The notes beneath the pieces are model-generated. The model saw only the letters and a program-made list of their open reading frames with translations, was not told where the DNA came from and did not search any database. Below, piece after piece: positions 18,116 to 26,521 of a DNA stretch of 64,000 nucleotides. The stretch covers positions 2,356,001 to 2,420,000 of the forward strand of contig NZ_JAGIOH010000001.1 in NCBI RefSeq assembly GCF_017876625.1, in the 5' to 3' direction. The position numbers were made by a program, and so were the translations under genes. Source of the stretch: Streptomyces syringium (GTDB taxonomy: Bacteria > Actinomycetota > Actinomycetes > Streptomycetales > Streptomycetaceae). Each line of letters begins with the position of its first letter. Position 1 is the first letter of the stretch.

Positions 18116-20149
18116 TCAGCCGGCGACCTCGGCCGGTTTCCGTTCCCGGGCGTCGTCGTTCCCGGGGCGCCCTGCTGTGGGCACCCCCTCCGTGCGGCCG
18201 GGGCCGGTCAGCGCGTACTGGATGGCGAACCCGGCGGTTACGACCAGCGCGCCGCCGACCGCGTCCAGCACGTAGTGGTTGGCGGTGCCGAGGATGACGG
18301 AGAACGTCAGCAGCGGGTAGAGCAGGCCCAGCACCTTCATCCACAGCTTCGGCGCGATGATGGCGATCACGACGCCGCACCACAGCGACCAGCCGATGTG
18401 CAGCGAGGGCATCGCCGCGTACTGGTTGGACAGCTCGGTCAGCGCACCGAAGTCCGGGTTCTCCAGGTCCTGCGGGCCGTTGGCCGTGTCGACGTATCCG
18501 AGGCCCGGCATGAGCCGTGGCGGGGCCAGCGGGTAGGCCCAGAACCCTATGAGCGCCATGAGCGTCGCCAGGGACAGCGCGGTGCGGGCCCAGCGGTAGG
18601 TGCCGGGGCGGCGCAGGTACAGATAGACGAGCAGGGAGACGGGCACCAGGAAGTGGAAGGTGCCGTAGTAGTAGTTCATGCTGTCGGTGAGCCAGCCGGT
18701 GCGCGCCACGAACTGGTTGAAACCGTGTTCGATGTCGATGTGCAGGAACTGCTCGGCATCGAGGATCTGCCGGCCGTGTGATTCCGCGAGGGCCCGTTCG
18801 TCGGGCACCTGGGAGCGGATGAAGGAGTAGAGCCAGTAACCGGCGCGTATCAGCATCAGTTCCAGCAGCACGTTCGGCCGGGACAGCGGGCGCTTCCAGA
18901 AGCGCAGCAGCGGCACCCAGGAGAAGCGGCCCGGCTGCGGCTCGCTGACCGGGGTGGGCAGCGGCTTCTCCCACAGTGGCGAGGTGCGCGTCAGGAACGG
19001 CACCGCGCAGGCCGCGATGAGGGCGGCGAGCAGCGGAGCGTGGTCGGCGATGGGGCCCTGGACGCGGTTGTGCGGCATCAGGGCGGTGCTCGTGAGCGTC
19101 ATGACGAGCACGACGAGCACGGGCCACACCAGCCGGTCGGCGCGGCGCTTGCCGACCCGGCCGACGACGGCGAGCAGGATCCACAACTGCTGGTGCTGCC
19201 AGGCGGTGGGCGAGACGGCGACCGCGACACAGCCGGTGATGGCGATCGCGAGCAGCGCCTGGCCGTCCTTGGCGTACGCCACGGCCCGGCGCAGGCCGAG
19301 CGCGGTGACACCGGCGGCGAGCAGCGCGTACAGCACTGTCTCGACGGGGCCGCGCAGGCCGATGCGGAGCAGCAGGCCGTGCAGGGACTGGTTGGCGAGC
19401 CCGTCGGGCGCCTGCCCGAGGCCGGCCCCGGCGATGTGGTGCACCCAGTACGTCCACGAGTCGTCCGGCATGGTCGCCCACGCCAGCGCGGAGCACGCCA
19501 CGAAGGTGGCACCCGTGGTGAGGGCGGCGCGACGGCGCCCGGTGAACCACAGCAGGGCCGCGAAGAGCAGCACGACGGGCTGCAGCGCCGCCGCGAGGCC
19601 GACGAGGACGCCGGTGGTGCGCCCGGTGCCCTTCACCGCGCGGGGCAGGCAGCATCCGAGGAGCACGAGCAGGACGGGGAGGATGCTGGTCTGGCCGAGG
19701 GTGAAGGTGTTCCGTACGGGCAGCGACAGCACGGTCAGGCTGATGGTGACCGGGGCGGCGAGCAGGGCGGTGCGACGGGAGACCGGGCCGGGCAGGGCGC
19801 GGGCGGCAACGAGGGCGAGGGCGACGACGAGCAGCAGGGTTCCGAAGGTGAAGGCGATGCCGAGGCTCTGCTCGGCGGCCCGGGTCAGCGGTTTGAGCAC
19901 CAGGCCCGCGAACGGGGTGCCGGTGAAGCCGTCCTTGTCGTACAGCGAGCCCCGGACGTGCAGGACACCGTTGTCACCGATCCATCGTTCGAGGTCGGTG
20001 AAGCGGCGCTCCGGCGGCAGCCGCAGCACCACCGCCGCCTGACGCACCGCCAGCATCCCGGCGAGCAGCCACAGCGCTCCCAGCGCCATGCCGATCCGCG
20101 AAAACGTTTTCGGCGGACTCCCCAGCCCGCCCCCCTCTGCGTTCGCCAC
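18116..20149 (-). CDS. Bifunctional GT87 mannosyltransferase-like / PAP2 phosphatase membrane protein
   Basis: A 677-residue polytopic membrane enzyme. The N-terminal ~400 residues are a GT87-type polyprenol-phosphate mannosyltransferase domain with about ten helices. The C-terminal ~250 residues carry PAP2/inositolphosphotransferase motifs (YAAMPSLHIGWSLWCG and TANHYVLDAVGGA). Such fusions are common in actinobacteria and are thought to act on lipid-linked sugars of the envelope. The start is GTG 20149; ATG 20089 is a real alternative because a 14-base palindrome (20099-20112) lies between them. Confidence 0.85.
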   Translation of the reverse strand: MANAEGGGLGSPPKTFSRIGMALGALWLLAGMLAVRQAAVVLRLPPERRFTDLERWIGDNGVLHVRGSLYDKDGFTGTPFAGLVLKPLTRAAEQSLGIAFTFGTLLLVVALALVAARALPGPVSRRTALLAAPVTISLTVLSLPVRNTFTLGQTSILPVLLVLLGCCLPRAVKGTGRTTGVLVGLAAALQPVVLLFAALLWFTGRRRAALTTGATFVACSALAWATMPDDSWTYWVHHIAGAGLGQAPDGLANQSLHGLLLRIGLRGPVETVLYALLAAGVTALGLRRAVAYAKDGQALLAIAITGCVAVAVSPTAWQHQQLWILLAVVGRVGKRRADRLVWPVLVVLVMTLTSTALMPHNRVQGPIADHAPLLAALIAACAVPFLTRTSPLWEKPLPTPVSEPQPGRFSWVPLLRFWKRPLSRPNVLLELMLIRAGYWLYSFIRSQVPDERALAESHGRQILDAEQFLHIDIEHGFNQFVARTGWLTDSMNYYYGTFHFLVPVSLLVYLYLRRPGTYRWARTALSLATLMALIGFWAYPLAPPRLMPGLGYVDTANGPQDLENPDFGALTELSNQYAAMPSLHIGWSLWCGVVIAIIAPKLWMKVLGLLYPLLTFSVILGTANHYVLDAVGGALVVTAGFAIQYALTGPGRTEGVPTAGRPGNDDARERKPAEVAG
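20099..20112. promoter_or_regulatory. LacI-type palindrome near the GT87/PAP2 start
   Basis: CGAAAACGTTTTCG is a perfect 14-base palindrome with the central CG typical of LacI-family operators. If the gene starts at ATG 20089 it lies 10-23 bases upstream, over the ribosome-binding region. If it starts at GTG 20149 it is inside the coding sequence. Confidence 0.35.
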
Positions 20150-20398
20150 GCCCCGCCGCTCCTCCACTACGCCCAGCTCGGTCAGCCTCGTAGGGCTGTT
20201 TGAGACCTTACTGAGTCCTGAAGAACAGACGCAGGTCACCCCCAGGTCACTTGACAACCTCCCACAGGTGTCCTTATTTCGTCGCAACCGGACCGGGCCG
20301 GCCGGCGCCGCGCCGCGCACGGCACCGGCCCCGGCACCGGACCCGACGGCGGACTCGATACAAACGGGGATGAGTCCACACTTGTTAGGGTGCGCACC

Positions 20399-21073
20399 AT
20401 GAGCACCGGTGCAGACAAGCCGCCAGTCCTGCGGCGCGACGCGCAGCGCAATCGGGAGCTGCTGATCGCGGCGGCCCGCGAGCTGTTCGCCGAGCAGGGC
20501 CTGGAGGCCCCCCTGGACGACATCGCCCGCCGGGCGGGGGTGGGCAACGCCACCCTCTACCGGCGCTTCCCCACTCGCGAGGACCTCATCGAGGCGGTCT
20601 TCCACGAGACCCTCAGCACGGGGCTGCGCCTCGGCGAGGAGGCCCGCCGGGCGGAGGACGCCTGGGCGGCCCTCGTCGGCTACATGGAGGCGGTCTTCGA
20701 GGGGCTGGCCGCCGACCGGGGCGCCATCGACCTGATGACCACCGCCATTCCCGCCGGCCCGACCCTGGCCACCCTGCGCGAGCACAACCACGAGACGGTC
20801 GGCCTGCTCGTCCGCCGGGCCCAGGAACAGGGCACGATGCGCCCGGACATCGTGGCCGAGGACCTCCTCTTCGCCCTCGCCGCCGTCGGCCGCTGCGTCC
20901 CCTCCTCCGCCGCCGTCGCCCCCGGCTCCTGGCGCCGCCAGCTCGCCCTCCTCTTCGACGGCCTCCGCGCCGAGGCCGCCCGCCCCCTGCCCGCACCCCC
21001 GCTGACGTTCGAACAGCTCGGCACGGTCCTGGCCGACCTCGGCTCGGGCCGCCCGAGGCCGCAAACGGGGTGA
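20399..21073 (+). CDS. TetR-family transcriptional regulator
   Basis: A 224-residue repressor. The N-terminal helix-turn-helix reads LDDIARRAGVGNATLYRRFPTREDLIEAV, preceded by RNRELLIAAARELFAEQGL. The C-terminal domain is helical and ligand-binding. It is divergent from the GT87/PAP2 gene with a 250-base gap. GGACTC and GAGTCC arms (20351-20356, 20372-20377) could be its own operator. It could control the divergent gene or itself; the MFS gene downstream is convergent and separated by a terminator. Confidence 0.88.
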   Translation: MSTGADKPPVLRRDAQRNRELLIAAARELFAEQGLEAPLDDIARRAGVGNATLYRRFPTREDLIEAVFHETLSTGLRLGEEARRAEDAWAALVGYMEAVFEGLAADRGAIDLMTTAIPAGPTLATLREHNHETVGLLVRRAQEQGTMRPDIVAEDLLFALAAVGRCVPSSAAVAPGSWRRQLALLFDGLRAEAARPLPAPPLTFEQLGTVLADLGSGRPRPQTG

Positions 21074-21134
21074 GACGGCTCCACGGCACGGTCAAAAGCC
21101 GACCCGCCGGGGGCCGGTGGCTCCGGGCAAAAAG

Positions 21135-21171
21135 CCGGCGCCCCCTCCGCGGATGCGGGAGGGGGCGCCGG
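21135..21171. terminator. Bidirectional terminator hairpin
   Basis: CCGGCGCCCCCTCC pairs perfectly with GGAGGGGGCGCCGG around an 8-base loop. It stands between the convergent TetR and MFS genes, six bases past the MFS stop. Confidence 0.8.
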
Positions 21172-21176
21172 GGTGG

Positions 21177-22622
21177 TCAGCCGCGCGCCCTGCGGGGAAG
21201 CAGGAACATCAGGCCCCACATCACCACCAGCGCCCCGGTGACGTACCAGATGGTGCCGGCGAAGGCACCGGTCACGGTGGCGCCGTGGCTGCCCGCGGGG
21301 GCGTGACGGAAGAACACCACGGAGGCCAGCGCGATGCCCAGGGCGGTGCCGAGCTGCATCGCGGTGTTGAACAGCCCGGACGCGGACCCCGCGTCCTCGT
21401 GCCCCACCTGGCCGAGCGTCAGGCCCGCCAGCCCGGCGCCGATCATGCCGAAGCCGGCCCCGAAGAGGATCATCGGGGCGACGGCGGCCGCGAACGGCAG
21501 ACCGGTGCCCTGGGCGGTGATCAGCAGGTGGTAGCCGACCAGGGTGACCGCGACCAGCACGGCACCCGCCTGCGGTACGCGCCGTGCCTGACGTGCCGTC
21601 ACCTTCGAGGCGAGCATGGCGCCGGCCATGCCGCCGATCGACACGGCGATCGACCCCGGAGCGAACTCGGCCGGCGAAAAGCCCAGGCCCTCCTGCATGA
21701 ACAGCGTCCACGTCAGCAGGAACACACCGGAAACCAGTCCGAAGACCAGCTGGGCGGCCAGCCCGCCGGCGAACGCCTTGCCCCGGAACAGCGAGAGGGC
21801 GACCAGCGCCGAGCCGTCCTTGGCGGTCTTCGCCCGCTGCTGCGCCACGAAAACGGCCAGCACGACGACCCCGGCCGCCGCCATGGCGAAGCTCCAGGCC
21901 GGCCAGTGCCGCTCGCCGCCCACGGTGAGCGGGTAGGCGATCAGCAGCAGACCCGCGCTGGAGAGCACCATGCCCAGCGGATCCAGGCGCCGGGCCTGCA
22001 GGTCGCGGGACTCCGGGAGGAACCGGAGGCCGAGCAGGACGGTGGCCAGACCGATCGGCAGGTTAATCAGGAAGATCGGCCGCCAATCGAGGCCGAGGAG
22101 ATCGGCACTGGTCAGGGCGGCGCCCAGGACGGGGCCGAGCACCCCGCCGAGCGACATGATCATCCCGTACAGACCAAAGGCCTTGGCGCGTGATTCCCCG
22201 TCGAAGGTGACGTGGATCGTGGCCAGGACCTGCGGCACCATCGCCGCCGCGGCGGCACCCTGGACGGCCCGGGCCGCGATCAGCAGCTCGGGCCCGGTGG
22301 CGACGCCGCACAGCAGCGACGCCAGCGTGAACACCCCCGTGCCGACGAGGAAGATCCGCTTACGGCCGCAGAGATCGCCCAGCCGGCCGCCGGTGATCAG
22401 AGCCAGGGCGAAGGTGAGGGTGTACGCGGCCGGGATCCACTGCACCGCGGCGCTGGAGGCCCCGGTATCGGCCTGGATCGATGGCAGCGCGGTATAGACG
22501 ATCGAGCCGTCCAGCGCGTTCATCAGCTCCGCGATCAGCACCACGACCAAGGTGATGGTGCGGGCACGGCCCGGCTCGGCGCCGGCGCGCGGCCCATCGG
22601 AGATATGGGTGTCGGTAGACAC
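21177..22622 (-). CDS. MFS drug-efflux type transporter (copy 1)
   Basis: A 481-residue DHA2-like major facilitator with about 14 helices. Motif A-like GGRLGDLCGRKRIFLVG follows helix 2, and LDGSIVYTALPSIQADTG in helix 1 is the usual D-x-T region. GSASGLFNTAMQLGTALG is typical of the actinobacterial subgroup. The start is GTG 22622 after CAGGAAT; copy 2 at 25895 starts the same way. It is very similar to copy 2 over its length and shares an upstream leader block. It likely exports a drug or metabolite by proton antiport. Confidence 0.9.
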   Translation of the reverse strand: MSTDTHISDGPRAGAEPGRARTITLVVVLIAELMNALDGSIVYTALPSIQADTGASSAAVQWIPAAYTLTFALALITGGRLGDLCGRKRIFLVGTGVFTLASLLCGVATGPELLIAARAVQGAAAAAMVPQVLATIHVTFDGESRAKAFGLYGMIMSLGGVLGPVLGAALTSADLLGLDWRPIFLINLPIGLATVLLGLRFLPESRDLQARRLDPLGMVLSSAGLLLIAYPLTVGGERHWPAWSFAMAAAGVVVLAVFVAQQRAKTAKDGSALVALSLFRGKAFAGGLAAQLVFGLVSGVFLLTWTLFMQEGLGFSPAEFAPGSIAVSIGGMAGAMLASKVTARQARRVPQAGAVLVAVTLVGYHLLITAQGTGLPFAAAVAPMILFGAGFGMIGAGLAGLTLGQVGHEDAGSASGLFNTAMQLGTALGIALASVVFFRHAPAGSHGATVTGAFAGTIWYVTGALVVMWGLMFLLPRRARG

Positions 22623-22811
22623 GGAAACAACAATTCCTGTTCGCGTATAGGGGGAAGGGCAAGCCTGGGCATGCCCGTACGTCCACTGCGCGCAGAAGCG
22701 GAAAAGGGTATGACGAAGCCCAGGCCATGGGGTGCGCCACCGTCGAGGCATACGTCGGAAGCCCGCCGCAGCGGACATCCGGAAAGAGCGCCTCAAAACG
22801 AGTGGCTACAG

Positions 22812-22837
22812 GGCCTGGGAGATACGTCATCACCTCG
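22812..22837 (-). promoter_or_regulatory. Conserved leader block of MFS copy 1
   Basis: The 26-base block GGCCTGGGAGATACGTCATC+ACCTCG is 25/26 identical to the block at 26082-26107, and each lies about 190 bases upstream of its MFS start. Read on the coding strand it contains ATG ACG TAT CTC CCA GGC (MTYLPG). It is either an operator or the start of a leader peptide. The 335-base gap 22623-22956 holds no other gene. Confidence 0.5.
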
Positions 22838-22956
22838 AAACAGAACACGGGCGAGGCGCGGACGCGACTCGCAGTCCTCCAGGGTAGAGCGGGCTCCGAC
22901 CCGGGCAAACTGATTTTCCGGTGGCGAAGATCCGTCCCGCGCCCACAGGTGTTCCG

Positions 22957-23241
22957 TCAGCCATTACCCCGGGGCCGCAGACGATTCAGCAATCGCCTGC
23001 TGTGCCGGCCGTCACTCGGATCATTGAGAGGAGCGGCGGTGAAATCCGTGGGCAGGAGCCGGCGATCGAGCCGGACCTCAAGGCACCCGACACACAGGAC
23101 ACTGTCCTCCGAGGCCCGAGCGCGCCCCCACACACTGTCGAACACCATGTACCACTCGTGCGGACCGTCGAGGGGCGCGGTCGGCAATCCGCAATCGTGG
23201 CAGGGGAACTCGTCCCGCTCGAGGCGGCGGCGATGCCACAT
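22957..23241 (-). CDS. Small zinc-ribbon-like protein of unknown function
   Basis: A 94-residue protein beginning MWHRRRLERDEFPCHDCG at ATG 23241, five bases after the bL28 stop. Two CxxC pairs (PCHDCGLP and VLCVGCLEVRL) suggest a bound zinc. The rest is basic, with the conserved-looking GPHEWYMVFDSVWG. Proteins like this are widespread in Streptomyces as hypothetical proteins. Its spacing makes it an operon partner of rpmB, hinting at a ribosome or nucleic-acid link, but that is inference. Confidence 0.75.
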   Translation of the reverse strand: MWHRRRLERDEFPCHDCGLPTAPLDGPHEWYMVFDSVWGRARASEDSVLCVGCLEVRLDRRLLPTDFTAAPLNDPSDGRHSRRLLNRLRPRGNG

Positions 23242-23246
23242 GGGAC

Positions 23247-23471
23247 TCACGCCGAGACGCGACGTTCCACCTTGCCCTTTTTGATGCAGGAAGTGCACAC
23301 CTTCATACGCACGGGCGTGCCGTCCTTGACGGCCCGGACCGGCTGGATATTCGGATTGAATCGGCGATTCGACCGTCCCTTGACGTGCCGCACCTGGGCA
23401 CGGAGCCCGGCGCGGGCCACGCGCTTCCCGAAGCCCGGCTGCTTACCGCATACGTCACATCGACTGGACAT
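23247..23471 (-). CDS. rpmB: 50S ribosomal protein bL28 (zinc-ligand type)
   Basis: A 74-residue ribosomal protein. MSSRCDVCGKQPGFGKRV and VCTSCIKKGKVERR give the two CxxC zinc pairs of C+ bL28, and SNRRFNPNIQPVR is the family core. It starts at ATG 23471 after GGAGAAACC. Streptomyces usually have more than one bL28. The isolated setting, between two drug-efflux genes and away from rpmG or other ribosomal genes, suggests an accessory paralogue. Confidence 0.9.
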   Translation of the reverse strand: MSSRCDVCGKQPGFGKRVARAGLRAQVRHVKGRSNRRFNPNIQPVRAVKDGTPVRMKVCTSCIKKGKVERRVSA

Positions 23472-23720
23472 GGTTTCTCCCGATCCGGGCGGCTGTCGTC
23501 GCCGCTCTTCCTTGACTGACTCGAATGCTGCCGGATCCACGCGGGACCGTTGACCGCTTTCCGCTGCGAGAATTCCTTGTCGGCAACGCGCTGACCAGGG
23601 AATACGCGGATGTCGGGCCCATCTGGGCACCCCCGTGACAGCTTCCGACAAAGGCAAAGTGCCTCGATTGGCGTGCAGATTGCATGCCAACGGGAAGCCG
23701 CCGCAGGGAAGTCGGGCCCC

Positions 23721-24326
23721 TTAGATCCAGCCGCGCGCGGAAGCGGTTCGTATCGTCTCGATGCGGTTGCGGGTGCCGACCTTGCGGTTGATGGCGGCCA
23801 GGTTGTTGCGGACCGTTCCCGGCGAGAGGTGCAGGGCCTCGGCGATCTCTGCGGGGGTGTGCCCTTGTGCGGCCAGTCGGAGGATGTCGATATCGCGCGG
23901 GCCGAGCGGATTGTCGGGGGCCTGCAGGGCGTCGGCGACGATCCGCGGATCGAGCACATGGTCGCCGCGGGCCACCTTGCGGACCGCTTCAGCCAGCTCC
24001 TTGACCGACGCGCCCTTGCCCATGAACCCCTCCACCCCTGTCTTCAGGGCAGCCCCGAGCACGTCGGGGCGCTCGTGAGCGGTCACGACGATGACGCGGC
24101 ACGCGGGCAGGGCGGCCTTGAGCTGCGCCGCGGCCGAGATCCCGTCCAGCCCCGGGAGGTTGACGTCCAGCAGCGCCACGTTCGGACGGGCGCGCAGGGC
24201 GCTCGGCACGACGTCGTCGCCCCGCGGCACCTGCGCGACCACGTGCATGCCTGCCTCCAACGAGAGAACAGCGGACAGCGCTTCGCGTGGCAGTCGCAGA
24301 CCATCGGCGATCAGCACTCGGATCAT
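23721..24326 (-). CDS. LuxR/NarL-family response regulator, atypical receiver
   Basis: A 201-residue two-domain regulator. The receiver keeps the phospho-acceptor Asp54 (VALLDVNLPGLDG), Thr82 (VVTAHE) and Lys104 (FMGKGAS). The usual acidic pair is reduced to Asp8-Gly9 (IADGLRL), so metal binding may be weakened. The C-terminal helix-turn-helix reads TPAEIAEALHLSPGTVRNNLAAINRKVG. No histidine kinase is adjacent. It lies 114 bases upstream-side of MFS copy 2's 3' end and may be independent of it. Confidence 0.88.
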   Translation of the reverse strand: MIRVLIADGLRLPREALSAVLSLEAGMHVVAQVPRGDDVVPSALRARPNVALLDVNLPGLDGISAAAQLKAALPACRVIVVTAHERPDVLGAALKTGVEGFMGKGASVKELAEAVRKVARGDHVLDPRIVADALQAPDNPLGPRDIDILRLAAQGHTPAEIAEALHLSPGTVRNNLAAINRKVGTRNRIETIRTASARGWI

Positions 24327-24440
24327 GGGGGTGGTTGTTCCTCTTCAAAAGACCTGAAAGACCTGTCGGCCGGTGAGTTCGGGGGTTCGGGCCGCGGCGG
24401 TCCCGGCCCCGGCCGCACGGGCCGAGGCCGGGACGGGAGT

Positions 24441-25895
24441 TCAGCCTGCGGGAGTGCGCTTGGGCAGCAGCAGCATGAGGGCCCACATCGCCAACAGGGC
24501 ACCCACGACGTACCAGATGGCGCCGGTGAACGCCGTGGTGACCGTGGACCCCCGGCTGCTCGCCGGTGCGTGGGCGAAGAACACCACGGACGTCAGTGCC
24601 GTGCCCAGCGCGATGCCGAGCTGGGTCGAGGTGTTGAAGAGCCCCGACGCGGAGCCGGCGTGGGCGCGGTCGGCCTCGCTCAGCGTCATGTCGGCCAGTG
24701 CTGCACCGATCATCCCCAGGCCGAGCCCGAACGGCAGCATCGGCGCCACGGTCCACACCAAGGGCAGGCCGGGTCCTTGTCCGGCGATCAGCCACGCGTA
24801 GCCGCCCAGCGTGACGGCGGCCAGCAGGGCTCCGGCCTGCGGGGCACGCCGCCCCTGCCGGGCGGCGAGGCTCATCGCCAGCCAGGCACCGCCCATCTCG
24901 CCGAGGGAGGCCGCCACGAAGCCCAGGGCGGCCTGCCCGGGGGTCAGGCCGAGGCCGTCCTGCATGAACAGGGTCCAGGTCAGGAAGAACACGCCGGACA
25001 GCAGCCCGAAGACGAGCTGAGCGGCCAGCCCCGCGCTGAAGGCCCGGTTCCCGAACAGCGCTATGACGACCAGCGGGGCGCCGCCCCGTGCTGTCCTGGC
25101 TCGCTGGTGGAGCACGAAGACGGTCAGGGTCACGAGACCCGCTGCCGGCATGACGAAGCTCCAGGCGGGCCAGTGACGTTCGCCGCCGACCGTGAGCGGA
25201 AGGGCGATCAGCAGCAGGCCCAGGCCGGAGAGCGCCACGCCCCCGAGGTCCAGGCGCAGGGCCTGGTGGTCCCAGGACTCGGGGAGGTGACGCAGGCCGA
25301 GGAGCAGCGCCGCCAGGCCGATGGGCAGGTTGATCAGGAAGATCGGGCGCCAGCCGAGGCCGAAGAGATCGGCACCGGTGATGACGCCTCCGAGGACCGG
25401 CCCGGCGACACTGCCGAGCGACATGATGGTGCCGTACAGGCTGAACGCCTTGGCCCTGGATCCCTCGTCGAAGGTGACGTGCAGGGTCGCCAGGACCTGG
25501 GGGACCATGACCGCCGCGGCGCCGCCCTGGACGACACGGGCCGTGATCAGCAGGGCCGGGGTGCCGGCGAGACCGCAGAGCAACGACGCCGCGGTGAAGA
25601 CACCGGTGCCGAGCAGGAAGACCCGCTTGCGGCCGTGGAGATCACCGAGGCGGCCGCCGGTGATCAGCCCGAGGGCGAAGGTCAGCGCGTAGGCGGCGTG
25701 GATCCACTGCACGGCGGCGGCGGAGGCGGCGGTGTCGTTCTGGATGGCCGGCAAGGCCGTGTAGACGACGGAACCGTCGAGGGCGTTCATCAACTCGGCG
25801 ACGAGGACGACGACCAGCGTGATGGTGCGGCGGCGTCCTGTGCGGATCTCGGGAGAGGTGGATCGAAGGGGGAGGGTGTCGGTGTCGGCGGACAC
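24441..25895 (-). CDS. MFS drug-efflux type transporter (copy 2)
   Basis: A 484-residue paralogue of the transporter at 21177. Matching segments run throughout: TITLVVVLVAELMNALDGSV, GGRLGDLHGRKRVFLLGTG and PIFLINLPIGLAALLLGLR. It starts at GTG 25895 with CAGGAACC upstream, as in copy 1. A 26-base block 187 bases upstream matches copy 1's leader. The two copies flank bL28, a zinc-ribbon gene and a response regulator, so this is a dispersed duplication rather than a simple tandem one. Confidence 0.9.
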   Translation of the reverse strand: MSADTDTLPLRSTSPEIRTGRRRTITLVVVLVAELMNALDGSVVYTALPAIQNDTAASAAAVQWIHAAYALTFALGLITGGRLGDLHGRKRVFLLGTGVFTAASLLCGLAGTPALLITARVVQGGAAAVMVPQVLATLHVTFDEGSRAKAFSLYGTIMSLGSVAGPVLGGVITGADLFGLGWRPIFLINLPIGLAALLLGLRHLPESWDHQALRLDLGGVALSGLGLLLIALPLTVGGERHWPAWSFVMPAAGLVTLTVFVLHQRARTARGGAPLVVIALFGNRAFSAGLAAQLVFGLLSGVFFLTWTLFMQDGLGLTPGQAALGFVAASLGEMGGAWLAMSLAARQGRRAPQAGALLAAVTLGGYAWLIAGQGPGLPLVWTVAPMLPFGLGLGMIGAALADMTLSEADRAHAGSASGLFNTSTQLGIALGTALTSVVFFAHAPASSRGSTVTTAFTGAIWYVVGALLAMWALMLLLPKRTPAG

Positions 25896-26055
25896 GGCGA
25901 GGTTCCTGTTCTGGCGGGCAGAAGGGGGAAATGGGCAGGCCAGGCACGCCCGTCCCGCTCACTGCGTGACAGGAGGACACGGGTACGACGATGCCCAGGC
26001 CGATGGGTGGGCCGCTGCTGAGGCGACCGCGCGCTGCCGGAAAAAGGGCAGGGGG

Positions 26056-26100
26056 TCAAGCCTCACGACAGGCGGCGATCAGGCCTGGGAGATAAGTCAT
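26056..26100 (-). CDS. Possible 14-residue leader peptide of MFS copy 2
   Basis: The frame ATG ACT TAT CTC CCA GGC CTG ... TGA encodes MTYLPGLIAACREA. It begins inside the block conserved upstream of both MFS copies; the only block difference is a synonymous third base (ACT/ACG). In copy 1 the frame continues far longer (MTYLPGPVATRFEA...), and the AGGTG before each ATG is too close to be a normal ribosome site. A ribosome-stalling leader is possible but unproven. Confidence 0.3.
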   Translation of the reverse strand: MTYLPGLIAACREA

Positions 26101-26107
26101 CACCTCG
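26082..26107 (-). promoter_or_regulatory. Conserved leader block of MFS copy 2
   Basis: It matches the block at 22812-22837 in 25 of 26 bases at the same distance from the start codon. The gap 25896-26521 holds this block and, further on, an imperfect hairpin at 26333-26366 (GTGCTGAACGCACG pairing with CGTGCATTCAGCAC). I see no other gene there. Confidence 0.5.
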
Positions 26108-26521
26108 CGACGCATACGAACGGAGCACACGGCTCCATGAGCGCCATCACGCTACGTCCCCGACCGCGAAGGCGCGAGTGGTTTTGGGCCTTCCAGGCCG
26201 ACTCGCCACCTGGGGACACAGTCACGCATTTCGGACCGGACAACGACCCGTCAGTACAACTCCCTTGAGCACCAGTGGACTTCAGGTTCCCAGCGGGCTG
26301 CCGCGCCGGGCGTGCCGTCCCGGTGCCAGGTCGTGCTGAACGCACGCCGCTTCGTGCATTCAGCACGCGCTCCTCAGGGCGCACCCCCTTCCCGGTGGGG
26401 CAGGCGGTTGCGCCGCTCCGGAGCGGCCCCCGCACCTGCCCGGACGGCCGGTGTAGGAGACTGCAACAACACGGTCCGGAGCAGGGGCCCGCCAGGGGCT
26501 CCTCCCGATGAGAGGTGTCAT

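Noticed and set aside
20150..21064. N-terminal extension that would make the GT87/PAP2 protein 982 residues
   Set aside because: The extension lies opposite the TetR gene and through the divergent promoter region, and has no recognisable domain.
26100..26435. 111-codon minus-strand frame between MFS copy 2 and the haem oxygenase
   Set aside because: Arg/Pro/Ser-rich low-complexity translation with no family resemblance.
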